Shown here: positions 1 through 9,606 of the stretch, one piece after another
Layout: each line of letters begins with the position of its first letter
How positions within the stretch are numbered: the first letter of the stretch is position 1
Assembly (NCBI GenBank): GCA_025504975.1
Contig: JANUWI010000001.1
Coordinates: forward strand, 2,542,001-2,606,000
Direction of reading: 5' to 3'
Length of the DNA stretch: 64,000 nucleotides
Source of the DNA: Plenodomus lindquistii
Taxonomy: Eukaryota > Ascomycota > Dothideomycetes > Pleosporales > Leptosphaeriaceae
The notes under the pieces: generated by a model
Told to the model about the DNA's origin: nothing
Database searches by the model: none
The model's input: only the letters and a program-made list of their open reading frames with translations
Made by a program: the position numbers and the translations under genes

Positions 1-816
1 TTTCGCCTACAAACTGGCGACCGTGTGATCAGCACTTTTGCGCAAACCCACATCACCGGCCAAATCGAAGCCAGAGACCTCGCAAGTGGACTCGGGGGCC
101 CTCAACCGGGTGTTCTAACCCAATACCGCGTGTTTCCAACGCACGGTGTGGTCAAGATTCCAGACTACTTGTCCGACGACGAGGCTGCTTGCCTTCCCAT
201 CGCTGCAATGACGGCGTGGATGAGCCTGAATTGCATGCGACCAAATGGCGAGATCATCGGCCAGGGCGAGACGGTAGTATGCCAAGGTACTGGAGGGGTC
301 AGCATCTCCGCTGCTCAAATTGCTGCCGCGGCGGGCGCAGATGCTATCGTCACGTCGTCATCGGATGAGAAGCTCGAGCGCGCAAAGAAGCTGGGCGCAA
401 AAGAAGTCGTCAATTACCGTAGCAACCCTGATTGGGATCAAGCGGTCCTGCAGAGGACCAATGACCGTGGCGCAGACGTTGTAATTGAAGTTGGTGGGGC
501 GCAGACGCTTCGCAAGTCATTTGAGTGCGTGCGCTTTGGCGGCTTGATATCCTGCATTGGCTACTTGAGCGGTAAGCAGGACGAGGCTGGAGATCGAACA
601 AACACAAACTTGCTTTGCCTGAAGAAGAATGTCACGCTGAAGGGTATCCTGAATGGACCAAGAAACGAATTGGAACGAATGTTGAGATTCTATGCTGAAA
701 AGAAGATCAGGCCGGTAGTAGACCGGGTGTTCAAGTTTCAAGAGGCAGACCAGGCGATCAACTTTCTATTTGCTGGGGGACACTTTGGAAAGGTTGTTGT
801 CAAAGTCAAGGCGTAG
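1..816 (+). CDS. Zinc-type alcohol dehydrogenase-like MDR oxidoreductase, 5' end missing
   Basis: The reading frame is open from the first base of the window (FRLQTGDRVIST...), so the gene begins outside it; the internal GTG at 25 is not a real start. About 271 residues are visible of the roughly 340 usual for medium-chain dehydrogenase/reductases. The remnant of the GroES-like domain (GDRVIST, VKIPDYLSDDEAACLP) is followed by a Rossmann fold with the dinucleotide-binding motif GTGGVS near visible residue 97. The C-terminal half (GADVVIEVGGAQTLRKSF, ending FGKVVVKVKA) matches NAD(P)-dependent alcohol dehydrogenase/quinone-reductase-type members. Catalytic zinc ligands would lie mostly in the missing part, so substrate and metal dependence cannot be judged. 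The TAG stop is 60 bp from the stop of the convergent flavoenzyme gene. The family call is firm; the reaction is inferred only at class level. Confidence 0.88.
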   Translation, partial: FRLQTGDRVISTFAQTHITGQIEARDLASGLGGPQPGVLTQYRVFPTHGVVKIPDYLSDDEAACLPIAAMTAWMSLNCMRPNGEIIGQGETVVCQGTGGVSISAAQIAAAAGADAIVTSSSDEKLERAKKLGAKEVVNYRSNPDWDQAVLQRTNDRGADVVIEVGGAQTLRKSFECVRFGGLISCIGYLSGKQDEAGDRTNTNLLCLKKNVTLKGILNGPRNELERMLRFYAEKKIRPVVDRVFKFQEADQAINFLFAGGHFGKVVVKVKA

Positions 817-875
817 ATGTGTACAAGTCATGAATGAATAATAATTGAAATCGCAGAGGTGGCTCATCATTAACG

Positions 876-2282
876 CTATAGCCTCGAAGTCCTCTCTGGC
901 TCCTCATACTCTCTCAACTCTCTCCTCTGCTCGTGTCTCGGGCTATTACCGAACTCCTTGCCACCTCGTCGTGTTAGCTCTTGCTCGGTCTTCCATCGCC
1001 ATGCTTGATCTTTCTCCTCTCCGTTGCTCTTGCCCTTTAGTACATTGAGCATGTAGCCTCCAGCGACTGGTAAGAATCTGGTGTGGAAGTTAGCAAGTTG
1101 CGCGAAATAGATAATACAGGAAGGGGTTCCTTACTTGTACGAGTGGAAACTCCCCCCAACAGCTAAATAGAGATTGCTAAGCTGCGCATTTGGGTGTCGA
1201 CACATAAGCCAATCTTCTGTAGGTGTAACAGCATCGTAGCATATGCGCCATCGACTTGGTGTATGCTGTTTGCTCCAGAGCGGCATCGCTTCATGCACTA
1301 CTTGCTTGCTCTCTTCAATGAGTCTTCGTGGCACATTGACTTGATGGCGTGGAGACGGTGCGGTGATGCGACGGCCCGACGCCGTGGTTGTTGTGTTGAT
1401 AATCTCGGTCTTCAAATCGTTGATCTTAAGTGTCCGGTTTGGCTGCGAAGGCGGTATGATGTCTGCGAGACCGCCTAGTACCACAACTGGCACTTGGGCA
1501 TCAATCATGCTTTGCGTTTCCTGTTCCGTCAATGTGTAGTAAGCTGACAGGCGTCCCACGGCGGTAATTTGTCGTTCGATCCTATCTTTCTCTTCCATTT
1601 CCAACGCGTCTTCGACCGGCGATAACAATGTACTTGTCCATGCGCCTGCTGCAAGAACGATCTGGTCAGCCTCGAACACTCTCCCATCAAGTAGCCTGAC
1701 TCCCTTCAATTTGGATCCTCTCTCATCGAGCAGCAACTCCGCGACCTCGCCCACCACTCTATTCACTCCCATCTCCAGTGCGACCTTGGTGAAACTAGTT
1801 GTCGCCTTCTCCGCATCGCACCACCCAGCCTCAGGGTTATGATACCCCTGTGCATAATCCTCCTCTTTGATCCCCTTCAGCACATCATACTTTTGCAGCT
1901 CCTCACACCTAATATCGCACGTATAGTCACCTCCTCTCTCCCTGAATGTCTTCCTCACCGCATCTCCAAACTCTGCATCGTTCCGATCCAGCACCTTCCA
2001 CCCAGTCTTGTGGAAATGACCTTGCACCGCAATGCTCCAGAACCAGAAATGAATAGCTTCGTTGGCAAGATTGCAGTACAGATGCGACTCGTAGTCCGTC
2101 CGAATAATCCGATTCGTATCAATCGCCGCCGCCTGTTTGTCCTGCAACGCCGCGTTCGGATCCCATCGATCTATCAGCGTGACCCGCGATGGATCGCGAT
2201 ATGTCTTGCTGAGGTGGTAGGCTGTCGATGCGCCAAAGGTGCCGGCGCCTATGATCAAGACCGTGGGCTCTTCAGAGGTCAT
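876..2282 (-). CDS. FAD-dependent amine oxidase (sarcosine oxidase / fructosyl amino acid oxidase-like)
   Basis: Two exons, complement(1135..2282) and complement(876..1077), are separated by a 57-bp intron (1078..1134) with GTAAGG donor, GCTAAC branch site and ACACCAG acceptor. Splicing keeps frame and gives 449 aa. The start is the ATG at 2282; the longer open frame upstream has only a TTG. Residues 8-17 (VLIIGAGTFG) are the GxGxxG FAD-binding Rossmann motif, followed by the DAO fold (NRIIRTDYESHLYCNLANEA). The C-terminal part contains RICYDAVTPTEDW, whose Cys near residue 348 aligns with the covalent FAD cysteine of the MSOX/fructosyl-amine-oxidase family, then GGSFHSYKFLPVAGGY, which the splice junction completes. 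Members oxidise secondary amines (sarcosine, glycated amino acids, related compounds) to release H2O2. No clear C-terminal SKL-type peroxisomal signal is seen (ends SRL; this is close to a PTS1 variant and worth testing). The exact substrate is unknown. Confidence 0.9.
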
Positions 2283-3058
2283 TTTGTACAAAACCTTATC
2301 TTGTGGAACGGCACAGTGAGATATTGGTACTTTTCGAGATTGATCGTTATTTGAGGCAGTATGGAGCTAATGCGGGGTGCGCCGCATGGTAGCGTGCGGA
2401 TCCGATCGATGAGGCTTGCCGAGGGCCAGTCGATCGCGTACGGGTGGGTATCCGATGGCACTTCCGCCTCGTGGCTGGCAGCATTGAGATGACATGACGG
2501 CAGGGATAAAGTTGGCTGTCCTGGATTTTGGTGTCAATGTTGCACCGCGAGAGATCTACAGAGGAAAGATAACGCCCTACAAGAAGCTGACAACTGTTCT
2601 AGGTACTAGATCGTTGCAGTTGCCCATCGTGAGCGGCCCCATTACCTTAAGTACGGGTACTCAGAATGAGAAGCGAAAACGGCGAGATTTCACAAATACT
2701 ACACTGTACGGAAGAAAATCCATTGACCGATCGCATCGTTGAAGGCCGCCGAAAATGGCATCCATGATGAGAGCTGTGAGGCGGAAGCAATCACGTGCGG
2801 CGTTTCTATTCTTGGCCTAGCGCATTGAGCCAACCTCCCTCATCGCTTGGAAGCCCTCGTTCCATGAGATCCAGAAGCACTGAGAATGAAGCGCAAGCCT
2901 GATAGTAATTATACGCTTTCTTCGAGTCCCGAGGCTGTGTTCTTATGCTTTATTTCCTGCGTTCGCGGGTTGGACAGTTGAAATACCCACAAGCGCGTAC
3001 TGGTGACTCAATCACCCCTCCAATCGCACGTTTCCTCTCACAAACGACAACAACAAGA
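2283..3058. other. Divergent intergenic region between the amine oxidase and mutase-like genes
   Basis: This 776-bp stretch separates two divergently transcribed genes and should hold both promoters. An 82-codon ATG frame (2494..2742, +) shows no recognisable domain, low-complexity basic composition and no splice logic, so I do not call it a gene. No tRNA, no convincing TATA box and no repeat were seen. Confidence 0.5.
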
Positions 3059-4016
3059 ATGCCACCCAAGATCCACCTGATACGCCACGCGCAGGGGGAA
3101 CATAATGCGACCGTAAGCTGAATCGTAGCCGTAACCTACGATACAGGCTTACAATCTGCATAGCGCGACTACACAATACGTGACGCAGTGCTGACCCCAA
3201 AAGGCAAAGAGCAATGCCGCGCCCTCAAGTCGGCGTTCCAGTACCACGATCAAGTCGATATTGTCTTTGCATCACCATTGCGACGGACTATTCAGACTGC
3301 AGCGTTGAGTCTTGGTCCAGCATTGTCACGAGGGGAGGTCTCGTTCGTACTATCGCCCGTGCTGCAGGAAGTTAGCAACATTGGCTGCGATGTCGGCATT
3401 GCAGACACTGCGGAGGACGTCAAGCATTTCTTGCCCGAGCTCTTCACGGACGGCGAAGTGAAGTTTGATCTTGCGAAGATTGACGCCGCTGCGGTAACAA
3501 AAGGCTGGAACAGCAAGGTTGGTCGATTGCAAAAAGACTTCCAGAGCTTCTTCTGACTGAGGGAAAGCAAGGGTATTGGGCATACGAGAAGCAGGCTATC
3601 TTGCAGCGTGCAGCCGACTTTCGCAATTTCTTGTTCCAGCGCCCCGAGAAGCAGGTAAGCAGCATCCACCTGTCTGCACTCCGCAGTCAACTAAGCATCG
3701 ATAGATCGTGCTTGTTACGCATGGAGCGTTTGCGCACTTCCTGACCGAAGACTGGGACGTGGAGGATCCCATGACTGGGACTGCATACAAGAATTGTAAG
3801 TTCATGCCTGTTGGGATCGAGTAGATGCTGACTGTTTCAGGTGAACACCGTGAGTTCATTTTCACAGATACCTCAAACGCCGCAGACGCCCATGTGATTG
3901 AGACATTGGAAAGTAGAACGAGGCGTGGTGTAAAAGAGGTCGAGGATGATGCGCACGTCCTGCAAGAGCTGAAGACAATTGTCCAGAACGATCACAAAAA
4001 TAGCAGCGCCCAATAA
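3059..4016 (+). CDS. Histidine phosphatase superfamily (phosphoglycerate mutase-like) protein, five exons
   Basis: Exons 3059..3112, 3164..3517, 3568..3654, 3705..3795 and 3841..4016 give about 253 aa. Exon 1 encodes the RHG-type catalytic motif LIRHAQGEHN (Arg9, His10). Intron 1 (51 bp, GTAAGC...GCATAG) joins it to RDYTIRDAVLTPKGKEQC, as in fungal family members. The acid residue is in LQEVSN (Glu87), and the second catalytic His is in VLVTHGAF (about His171). Introns at 3655..3704 and 3796..3840 are canonical, the latter with CTGAC...TTTCAG. The intron at 3518..3567 is inferred: homology requires a shift from WNSK to GYWAYEKQAIL across an in-frame TGA at 3554; the donor GTTGGT is weak, and a 44-bp version ending at 3561 also keeps frame. 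If neither is spliced, the gene is frameshifted. Such proteins dephosphorylate sugar phosphates or other small phosphoesters; the substrate is unknown. Confidence 0.82.
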
Positions 4017-5495
4017 ACTCGAGGCGCTCGTCAGGGCAAAGGCATTGCTTACCATGCAGGAGGACAAGCTACGCGGTATGAGATCTCCCCACAGTATCTC
4101 GGTGATCCCGAGAAACTCACCGGCAAGCGGGCGAAGACGGAACGAAGATGCATTGCTTGCATGAGCCGAAAGTGTGCACCTGTGCAGGGTCCATGTGGAG
4201 TGCAGACCTTTTTCAGCATGGGCTGCTCCAATCATAGAACGTCCGAATGAATATTGCTCTTGAACGGCTCTACTTTCGGCTATGCACCCCACGATGCTTC
4301 TTTGACCGCGATAAGGCTATGGCCTGTCACTCACACGACCTCTTCCGCACGCGCAGAAATATATCAAGGACGATCACGAAACGGTACAGATGCATTTTGT
4401 GCATTACTAGAAGAAGCCTAGGGTGCGGTCAGCATCGGTAATCTGGCTGGGATGTCTTCGTCACTAGCCGAACGATTGCTCCACCGGGGCTCTGAGCGAG
4501 TGTACTGGTGAAAAGCGCATGGTTGTATCCGAGGAAAGCATTGTTGGGCCCAAAGGGTTCTTTCTGGATCCGCCAAAGATGAACGAGTATCCTACCTTTA
4601 GTGCCTACTGTGTACATCTCAAGACCATGGTCCAGGGAGTCTCAAGAAAGAAAGTTACAAGCTTCTCACTGCCGAGCTTGGAGGCTAGTCGGTCAATTAG
4701 AATGCACCTAAGACACGCCGAGCAGTTGGAGGGCGCGGGTCGAAAGCTTGGCCCCACTTGGGGCGCCACTGCCGGCGACCCTCGTGTATGGCAGCAAATC
4801 CTGGCGCAGCCCTACCCGCACCTCTTGAACGCCTCTATCGCCATCACGCTCGTCACCGTGCAGTGCAGATGCTTATTCTCACTCCAATAGCGGAGCGTGA
4901 ACGCTCTCGGCATCTCTGGGGACGTCAGCCGGGCGTTTACAATGCGGCTCCACCCCTTGCACGCTTCCCAGGCCAGGTCACACCATGCACGTCCCTCACT
5001 TCACCACCGACACGTAAAATTTTCAAAACTTTACGTCAACCGCAGTGCGCGATGTGGACCTCGTCTTCCTCCCAACGCCAGGGCTCTCCTGCGAGATTAA
5101 CCCCGACTGTCGGTAACAGAGATAGCAGGCGTCGGTCAACTTCGGTCGCAGGCTGCATGGTGCGCGCGGGGGATGCCCGTTTACCATTCTATTACACAAC
5201 CCCCAAGTGCGGAGAGATAAGGCGTTTGATTTAAGATGGAAGCGCAGCCGTTGGAGTGGCACGTTATAGCCAACTCCAGTCCCGCGGTCCGTCACAAAGT
5301 CGATATTCGCGCCCGCTCTCGTTCCACAGTCGAGCCTGTGACCTGCACCCCATCTTCTGCATTGGAAAGAGCATTCGACTAGCGCGTCACCACCAACTGG
5401 AACCTCAAAACCCGTCCTCGCCCGCATTCGAAGCTTTCACCTCGTCTCACTTCGCACCACGACTTCACCGTTGATTGCTCTGCCCTCCCTTCAAC
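4017..5495. other. Intergenic region without supported genes
   Basis: About 1.5 kb between the mutase-like gene and the transporter. Several open frames of 60-158 codons exist on both strands (for example 4519..4890 and 4758..5234, +), but their translations show no domain, conflict with each other and have no intron logic. The last 200 bp before the transporter are pyrimidine-rich, typical of fungal promoters and 5' leaders. Confidence 0.45.
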
Positions 5496-6944
5496 ATGCA
5501 GGAAGTTTCCCACACCGACGCCACTACGGCCAATCCAGCCCCCAGGCATTACGCCGCAGCACCGCCTACGTACCGCTATGGCGATGATCTCTCCTCGGAG
5601 GGCAAGAAGAGCGACCCAGAGCTCATGATGCCCGTCGACAAGACGACCACTGTGCAAGAGGGATCAGAAAAGTTCAAGCAACTTGGCTGGAAACGCCTGA
5701 CTGTCTGCTTGATTGTCGAAGCCATTGCTCTCGGTTCCCTCAGTATTCCCAGCGCATTCGCAAAACTTGGCATGATCGCCGGCGTCATCATGTGCGTCGG
5801 CCTCGGTCTAGTTGCCATCTACACCAGTTACGTTGTCGGTCAAGTCAAGCTCAGACACCCTGAAGTCGCGCATTACTCAGACGCTGTCGAACTCATCTGG
5901 GGTCGCTTCGGAAAGGAGCTGACTGGAGTCATGTTTGCACTATTCCTAATCTTGCTCATTGGATCGCACGCACTCACTGGAACTATCGCCTTCATCAACA
6001 TCGTCGACAACTACAAGACATGCGCGCTCGTCTGGGGAGTCGTGTCTCTGGTTATCCTTCTGGTCCTTGCGCTCCCGCCTACATTCGCCGAGTTCGCCAT
6101 CTTGGGTTACATCGACTTCATCAGTATCATTGCAGCTATTATGATAACGATCATTGCAACCGGTGTCCAAGCGCATGATGCTCCTGGTGGCCTCGGTGCT
6201 GTCAACTGGAGCGCCTACCCACCCCCCGACGTGACGTTCTATGAGGCGTTCTTGGCGACTACTAACATTATCTTCGCCTACTCGTTTGCCGTGTGCCAAT
6301 TTTCGTTCATGTCCGAGATGCACACCCCCAAGGAATACGTCAAGTCTATCTGGGCGCTCGGCCTCATCGAGATCTTCATCTATACCATTACTGGTGCGCT
6401 CATCTACGCCTTCGTTGGCCAGGATGTCAAGTCTCCCGCTCTCCTCTCCGCTGGCGACACTGTCTCTCGCATCGCTTTCGGCATCGCTCTCCCGGTCATC
6501 TTCATTTCCGGTTCCATCAACGGAACTGTTGTTGGACGCTACATCATGGACCGCGCATTTCCCAACTCGCCCATCCGCTTTGTCCAGGGCGCAAAGGGCT
6601 GGGGTGTCTGGATTGTATTGATCTCAATCCTTACTGTCATTGGCTTTGTCATTGCTGAGGCCATTCCCTTCTTCAATGCTCTGCTTGGATTGATCTCGTC
6701 GCTCTTTATCTCCGGCTTCACCTTTTACTTCCCCGCGCTCTTCTGGTTCCAGCTCGTCAAGGTCGGAAAGTGGAACCAGGGCTGGAAGAACATCTCGCTC
6801 AGCATTCTCAATGCGTGCACTTTCCTTATTGGTGTCGCCGTCTTGGGTTGCGGCACCTACGCTTCTGTTGAGGACATCCTAACGCAGTACAATTCTGGTG
6901 CTGTCAGGAGTCCCTTTACTTGCGATGCCAGCTCGTATGCATAG
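5496..6944 (+). CDS. AAAP-family amino acid transporter (Mtr/N-system-like), plasma-membrane permease
   Basis: Single exon, 482 aa. The start is the ATG at 5496 in good context (TCAACATGC); the frame open from 5475 only offers a TTG. A polar N-terminal tail of about 70 residues precedes KQLGWKRLTVCLIVEAIALGSL, the entry to a transmembrane bundle with about 10-11 hydrophobic segments running to near residue 465. The segment SLSIPSAFAKLGMIAGV in TM1-2 and the loop FMSEMHTPKEYVKSIWAL are typical of the Aa_trans family (PF01490) as in Neurospora Mtr. The known role is proton-coupled uptake of neutral or aromatic amino acids at the plasma membrane; the substrate here is inferred only by resemblance. 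The length is normal and no key segment is missing. Confidence 0.9.
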   Translation: MQEVSHTDATTANPAPRHYAAAPPTYRYGDDLSSEGKKSDPELMMPVDKTTTVQEGSEKFKQLGWKRLTVCLIVEAIALGSLSIPSAFAKLGMIAGVIMCVGLGLVAIYTSYVVGQVKLRHPEVAHYSDAVELIWGRFGKELTGVMFALFLILLIGSHALTGTIAFINIVDNYKTCALVWGVVSLVILLVLALPPTFAEFAILGYIDFISIIAAIMITIIATGVQAHDAPGGLGAVNWSAYPPPDVTFYEAFLATTNIIFAYSFAVCQFSFMSEMHTPKEYVKSIWALGLIEIFIYTITGALIYAFVGQDVKSPALLSAGDTVSRIAFGIALPVIFISGSINGTVVGRYIMDRAFPNSPIRFVQGAKGWGVWIVLISILTVIGFVIAEAIPFFNALLGLISSLFISGFTFYFPALFWFQLVKVGKWNQGWKNISLSILNACTFLIGVAVLGCGTYASVEDILTQYNSGAVRSPFTCDASSYA

Positions 6945-9606
6945 ATGGGGTTAATGGTGTCAGGCGCAAAGTGATTAGCAATCCTCAGGGAGGCTGCTTG
7001 GATGATATCATGTATGGCTTCTAGCATTATACTCAGCATTAGCGAGGGCGAGCGGGATGTCAAACCCATTCATCAATTCACGATTCTTCATGTCAATACT
7101 TGCATTAGTGAAAACTTTATCTTTGTTTCATCGACTGATTGTTCATAATGTTCGGAAGCTTGTTCGAGCTCCAGTAAAGTGCATTCAGCGAATTCCCGTG
7201 CCACCGCACCGCTCACCGGTCATACGCCCAGCACCGAGATACTCATCACAGCCAAGAACCCTGATCCAAAACCACGCAATGCTTGTCCTACAACGCGTGT
7301 ACCCCACCTCATCTCGACGCAGAGAAAGTCCCTCACATCCCCCAGGGAAAATTCCAACACACGCACAGTCGAGATACAGTTTTCCCATCGGTCCGAAGAC
7401 AACCCCCCTGCCCCAGCTCAGCTCAGCCTCAAAGTCAGACGGGATCGTCAATCTGCAACACCAGGGTGAGCGCTTCGGCCCATCCTCCACTGGCTGCGGG
7501 TCAGGGCGCCGGGGACAAGGGGAGGGGAGTTATTTTTCGCGCAGTGAGGATTTTTGGTGGTTTCCCCCACATTGGGTTGGGTTCGTGGGGTGACGCCAGT
7601 CTGTCTTGAGCAACTCGAGGTATTGAGATGAACGAGACGAAGGTCCGCAAGTTGGGCAGTCGTGTCAAGTCGGGAGTTGAATGTGCAGAGCGTTGATGTC
7701 TGCACAACATGCAATCGTAAGAGTAGAGTAGGGTAGAGTTGAGCCTGCCCTCAACAAAACTTCCATACCATGCACGTCGCTGACAGACAACGAAAAAAAG
7801 GGAAGTGCTTATCCGGTCAACTGTCCCCGATTGCAGATCGCCAAGTACCGACCTTCTGTGTACGTCATTATCGAAGGAAAAACTTCGTTCTTCGCGTCTT
7901 CTGTGCGTCGGCCCGATGATACAGTATCTCACACAACCCATGTTGCACGAGGACCCTGCGTCGCCAGGGTATATGTTCGCATTGTAGAGCTGATGTTACT
8001 GGCCGCGCACTTTGATGCCGGAGATGGACAGGCGAAATCAGGGTGGGATTTTCACCCCGCGAACGCCCGTAGGGTGAGTGGGGTTGAGGCTGGGATGTGT
8101 ATATTTGTACATATGCAGGGACAGGCTGAGTTGGGTTGGGCCGGGGATGATACGGTGGGCTGGCTGGTGCTTTGCGCGTGTGAGGCATACGAAATTGATT
8201 CCTGGTCAAAGTGTTAGGGAAAGGTCGTTGGATCCGTAGTTGGTGCCTGAACCTGGTGGAAGGCCTGTATGTATGAGCGCGCGTGGGATGTACGCTGGGC
8301 GGTGACCGTCAAAGGGACTGCTCGTCATAGCTGGTTGAGTGGCTTGCTCAGGTTGAGGTGCTGACGTCCACCAGGTGAAGATTGTGTCCTAATGTGGTTT
8401 TCTATGTGGCATCCGCGTCGCCAGTACACACTCCGGTATATTATGATTGAAGTATCATCATGGAAACTAAAATTGATCATCGTTGATACAAACATTGGCC
8501 TTCTCGTTGTTGTTATCATGTTAGGATACATTACATATCTGGTGTGATATGAGCACGCCTGAAAGAAGCAAGAAGATGCATGTTGCCTTGGTGGTTCTTG
8601 GTGATGTTGGTGATAGCACCAATGCATTGGTCGTGTTTACTACCTAGCGTGACGTCATGAGCTTGAGGCCCATTTATCTTCGCAGTTCGTCAAAGTTTGA
8701 CGTGGGACGATACAACCATTGCAGGTCTTGCCCAACGCGTCTCATAAAGCAATGAAGCACACTAAAGTGCTCACCTTGAGAAGGTATCCACAGCAAGTAA
8801 CGTGCTCGTTACGAAATCTCACACGTCCGCGCGCGAAACGCGACGAGGGGATCTACTGCTCAACATACTCAACAGGACAACCTGGTTCTAGATGGACTGC
8901 ACTCTCCCTCGTGGAAATCGCGATTCATTGCACAATATTAAATCAGGGACGCGCAGTTTCTTTATCCCGAAATTGGTCAGCCGTTCTACTGTGATGATTG
9001 AGCGCGACGACACACCGCGTAACTGATGATTTAGGACGCCGGTAGAGGACATGCATACCTCCTCGAGTATTGCGGCTGAAGGTGCGATTGTCAATTCATC
9101 ATGGCTCATGAGCAGACACGAAGGCACTACCTGTGATATATTGATCGAGCGTGCAGTACACGATGCCTCTCAGTGAACACTGTAAGTGCAAAACATGCCT
9201 ATCGGAATGTTCAAGGGGATCTACATACACTGTGAGTTCCTATTTTTTCAAGTCCCATTATCTCGGTGCCTTCTTTGTTGCATTGTAACATTGTCAAGTC
9301 GTGGCCAATGGTTCTTGAATCTCGCTTTGTTCCCATCGCGGCGTCGTCCCTCACAGCGACTGATCTCAAGGCACGTCTAGAATCGACACTGTGAAAATAA
9401 GTTTCGACCACAGAATTGCCATGTTCTTTCAAGGTTACGACGGCTTGGGCTGCCCGTAGTACATAATCTCCAAACCGCCGCTCCCCATAGCATACCATAT
9501 TATCAGACACAACTACCACGAAAAATCATCACTAAACTTCTCGCATTCAGTTTACACAAGCTGACCAATACTCAGTACCACAAGTTATCAAATACATAAT
9601 TTCAAC
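6945..9606. other. Long intergenic stretch, no supported gene
   Basis: 2.66 kb without a gene I can support, unusually long next to the compact spacing elsewhere in this region. Many overlapping frames (for example 7057..7593 +, 7501..7941 -, 7868..8209 -) are rich in Pro/Arg/Ser from GC-skewed sequence and show no domain. Purine-rich and pyrimidine-rich patches occur near 7500-7600. No tRNA B-box in context, no inverted repeat and no transposon relic was recognised. A non-coding transcript or a strongly diverged spliced gene cannot be excluded. Confidence 0.4.

Noticed and set aside
25..27. GTG at 25 as the start of the dehydrogenase
   Set aside because: The frame is open and matches the family upstream to base 1, so the gene is simply truncated by the window.
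2494..2742. 82-codon ORF between the divergent genes
   Set aside because: No domain, low-information basic sequence, and it lies in what should be the shared promoter region.
4519..5234. Overlapping ORFs of 123 and 158 codons
   Set aside because: Different frames of the same stretch, no recognisable domain, no splice sites that would link them to a gene.
7220..7490. Minus-strand frame with a hydrophobic stretch (GQALRGFGSGFLAVMSISVLG) that faintly resembles a major-facilitator helix
   Set aside because: Only about 20 residues resemble the family, the neighbouring frames do not continue it, and no intron pattern extends it.
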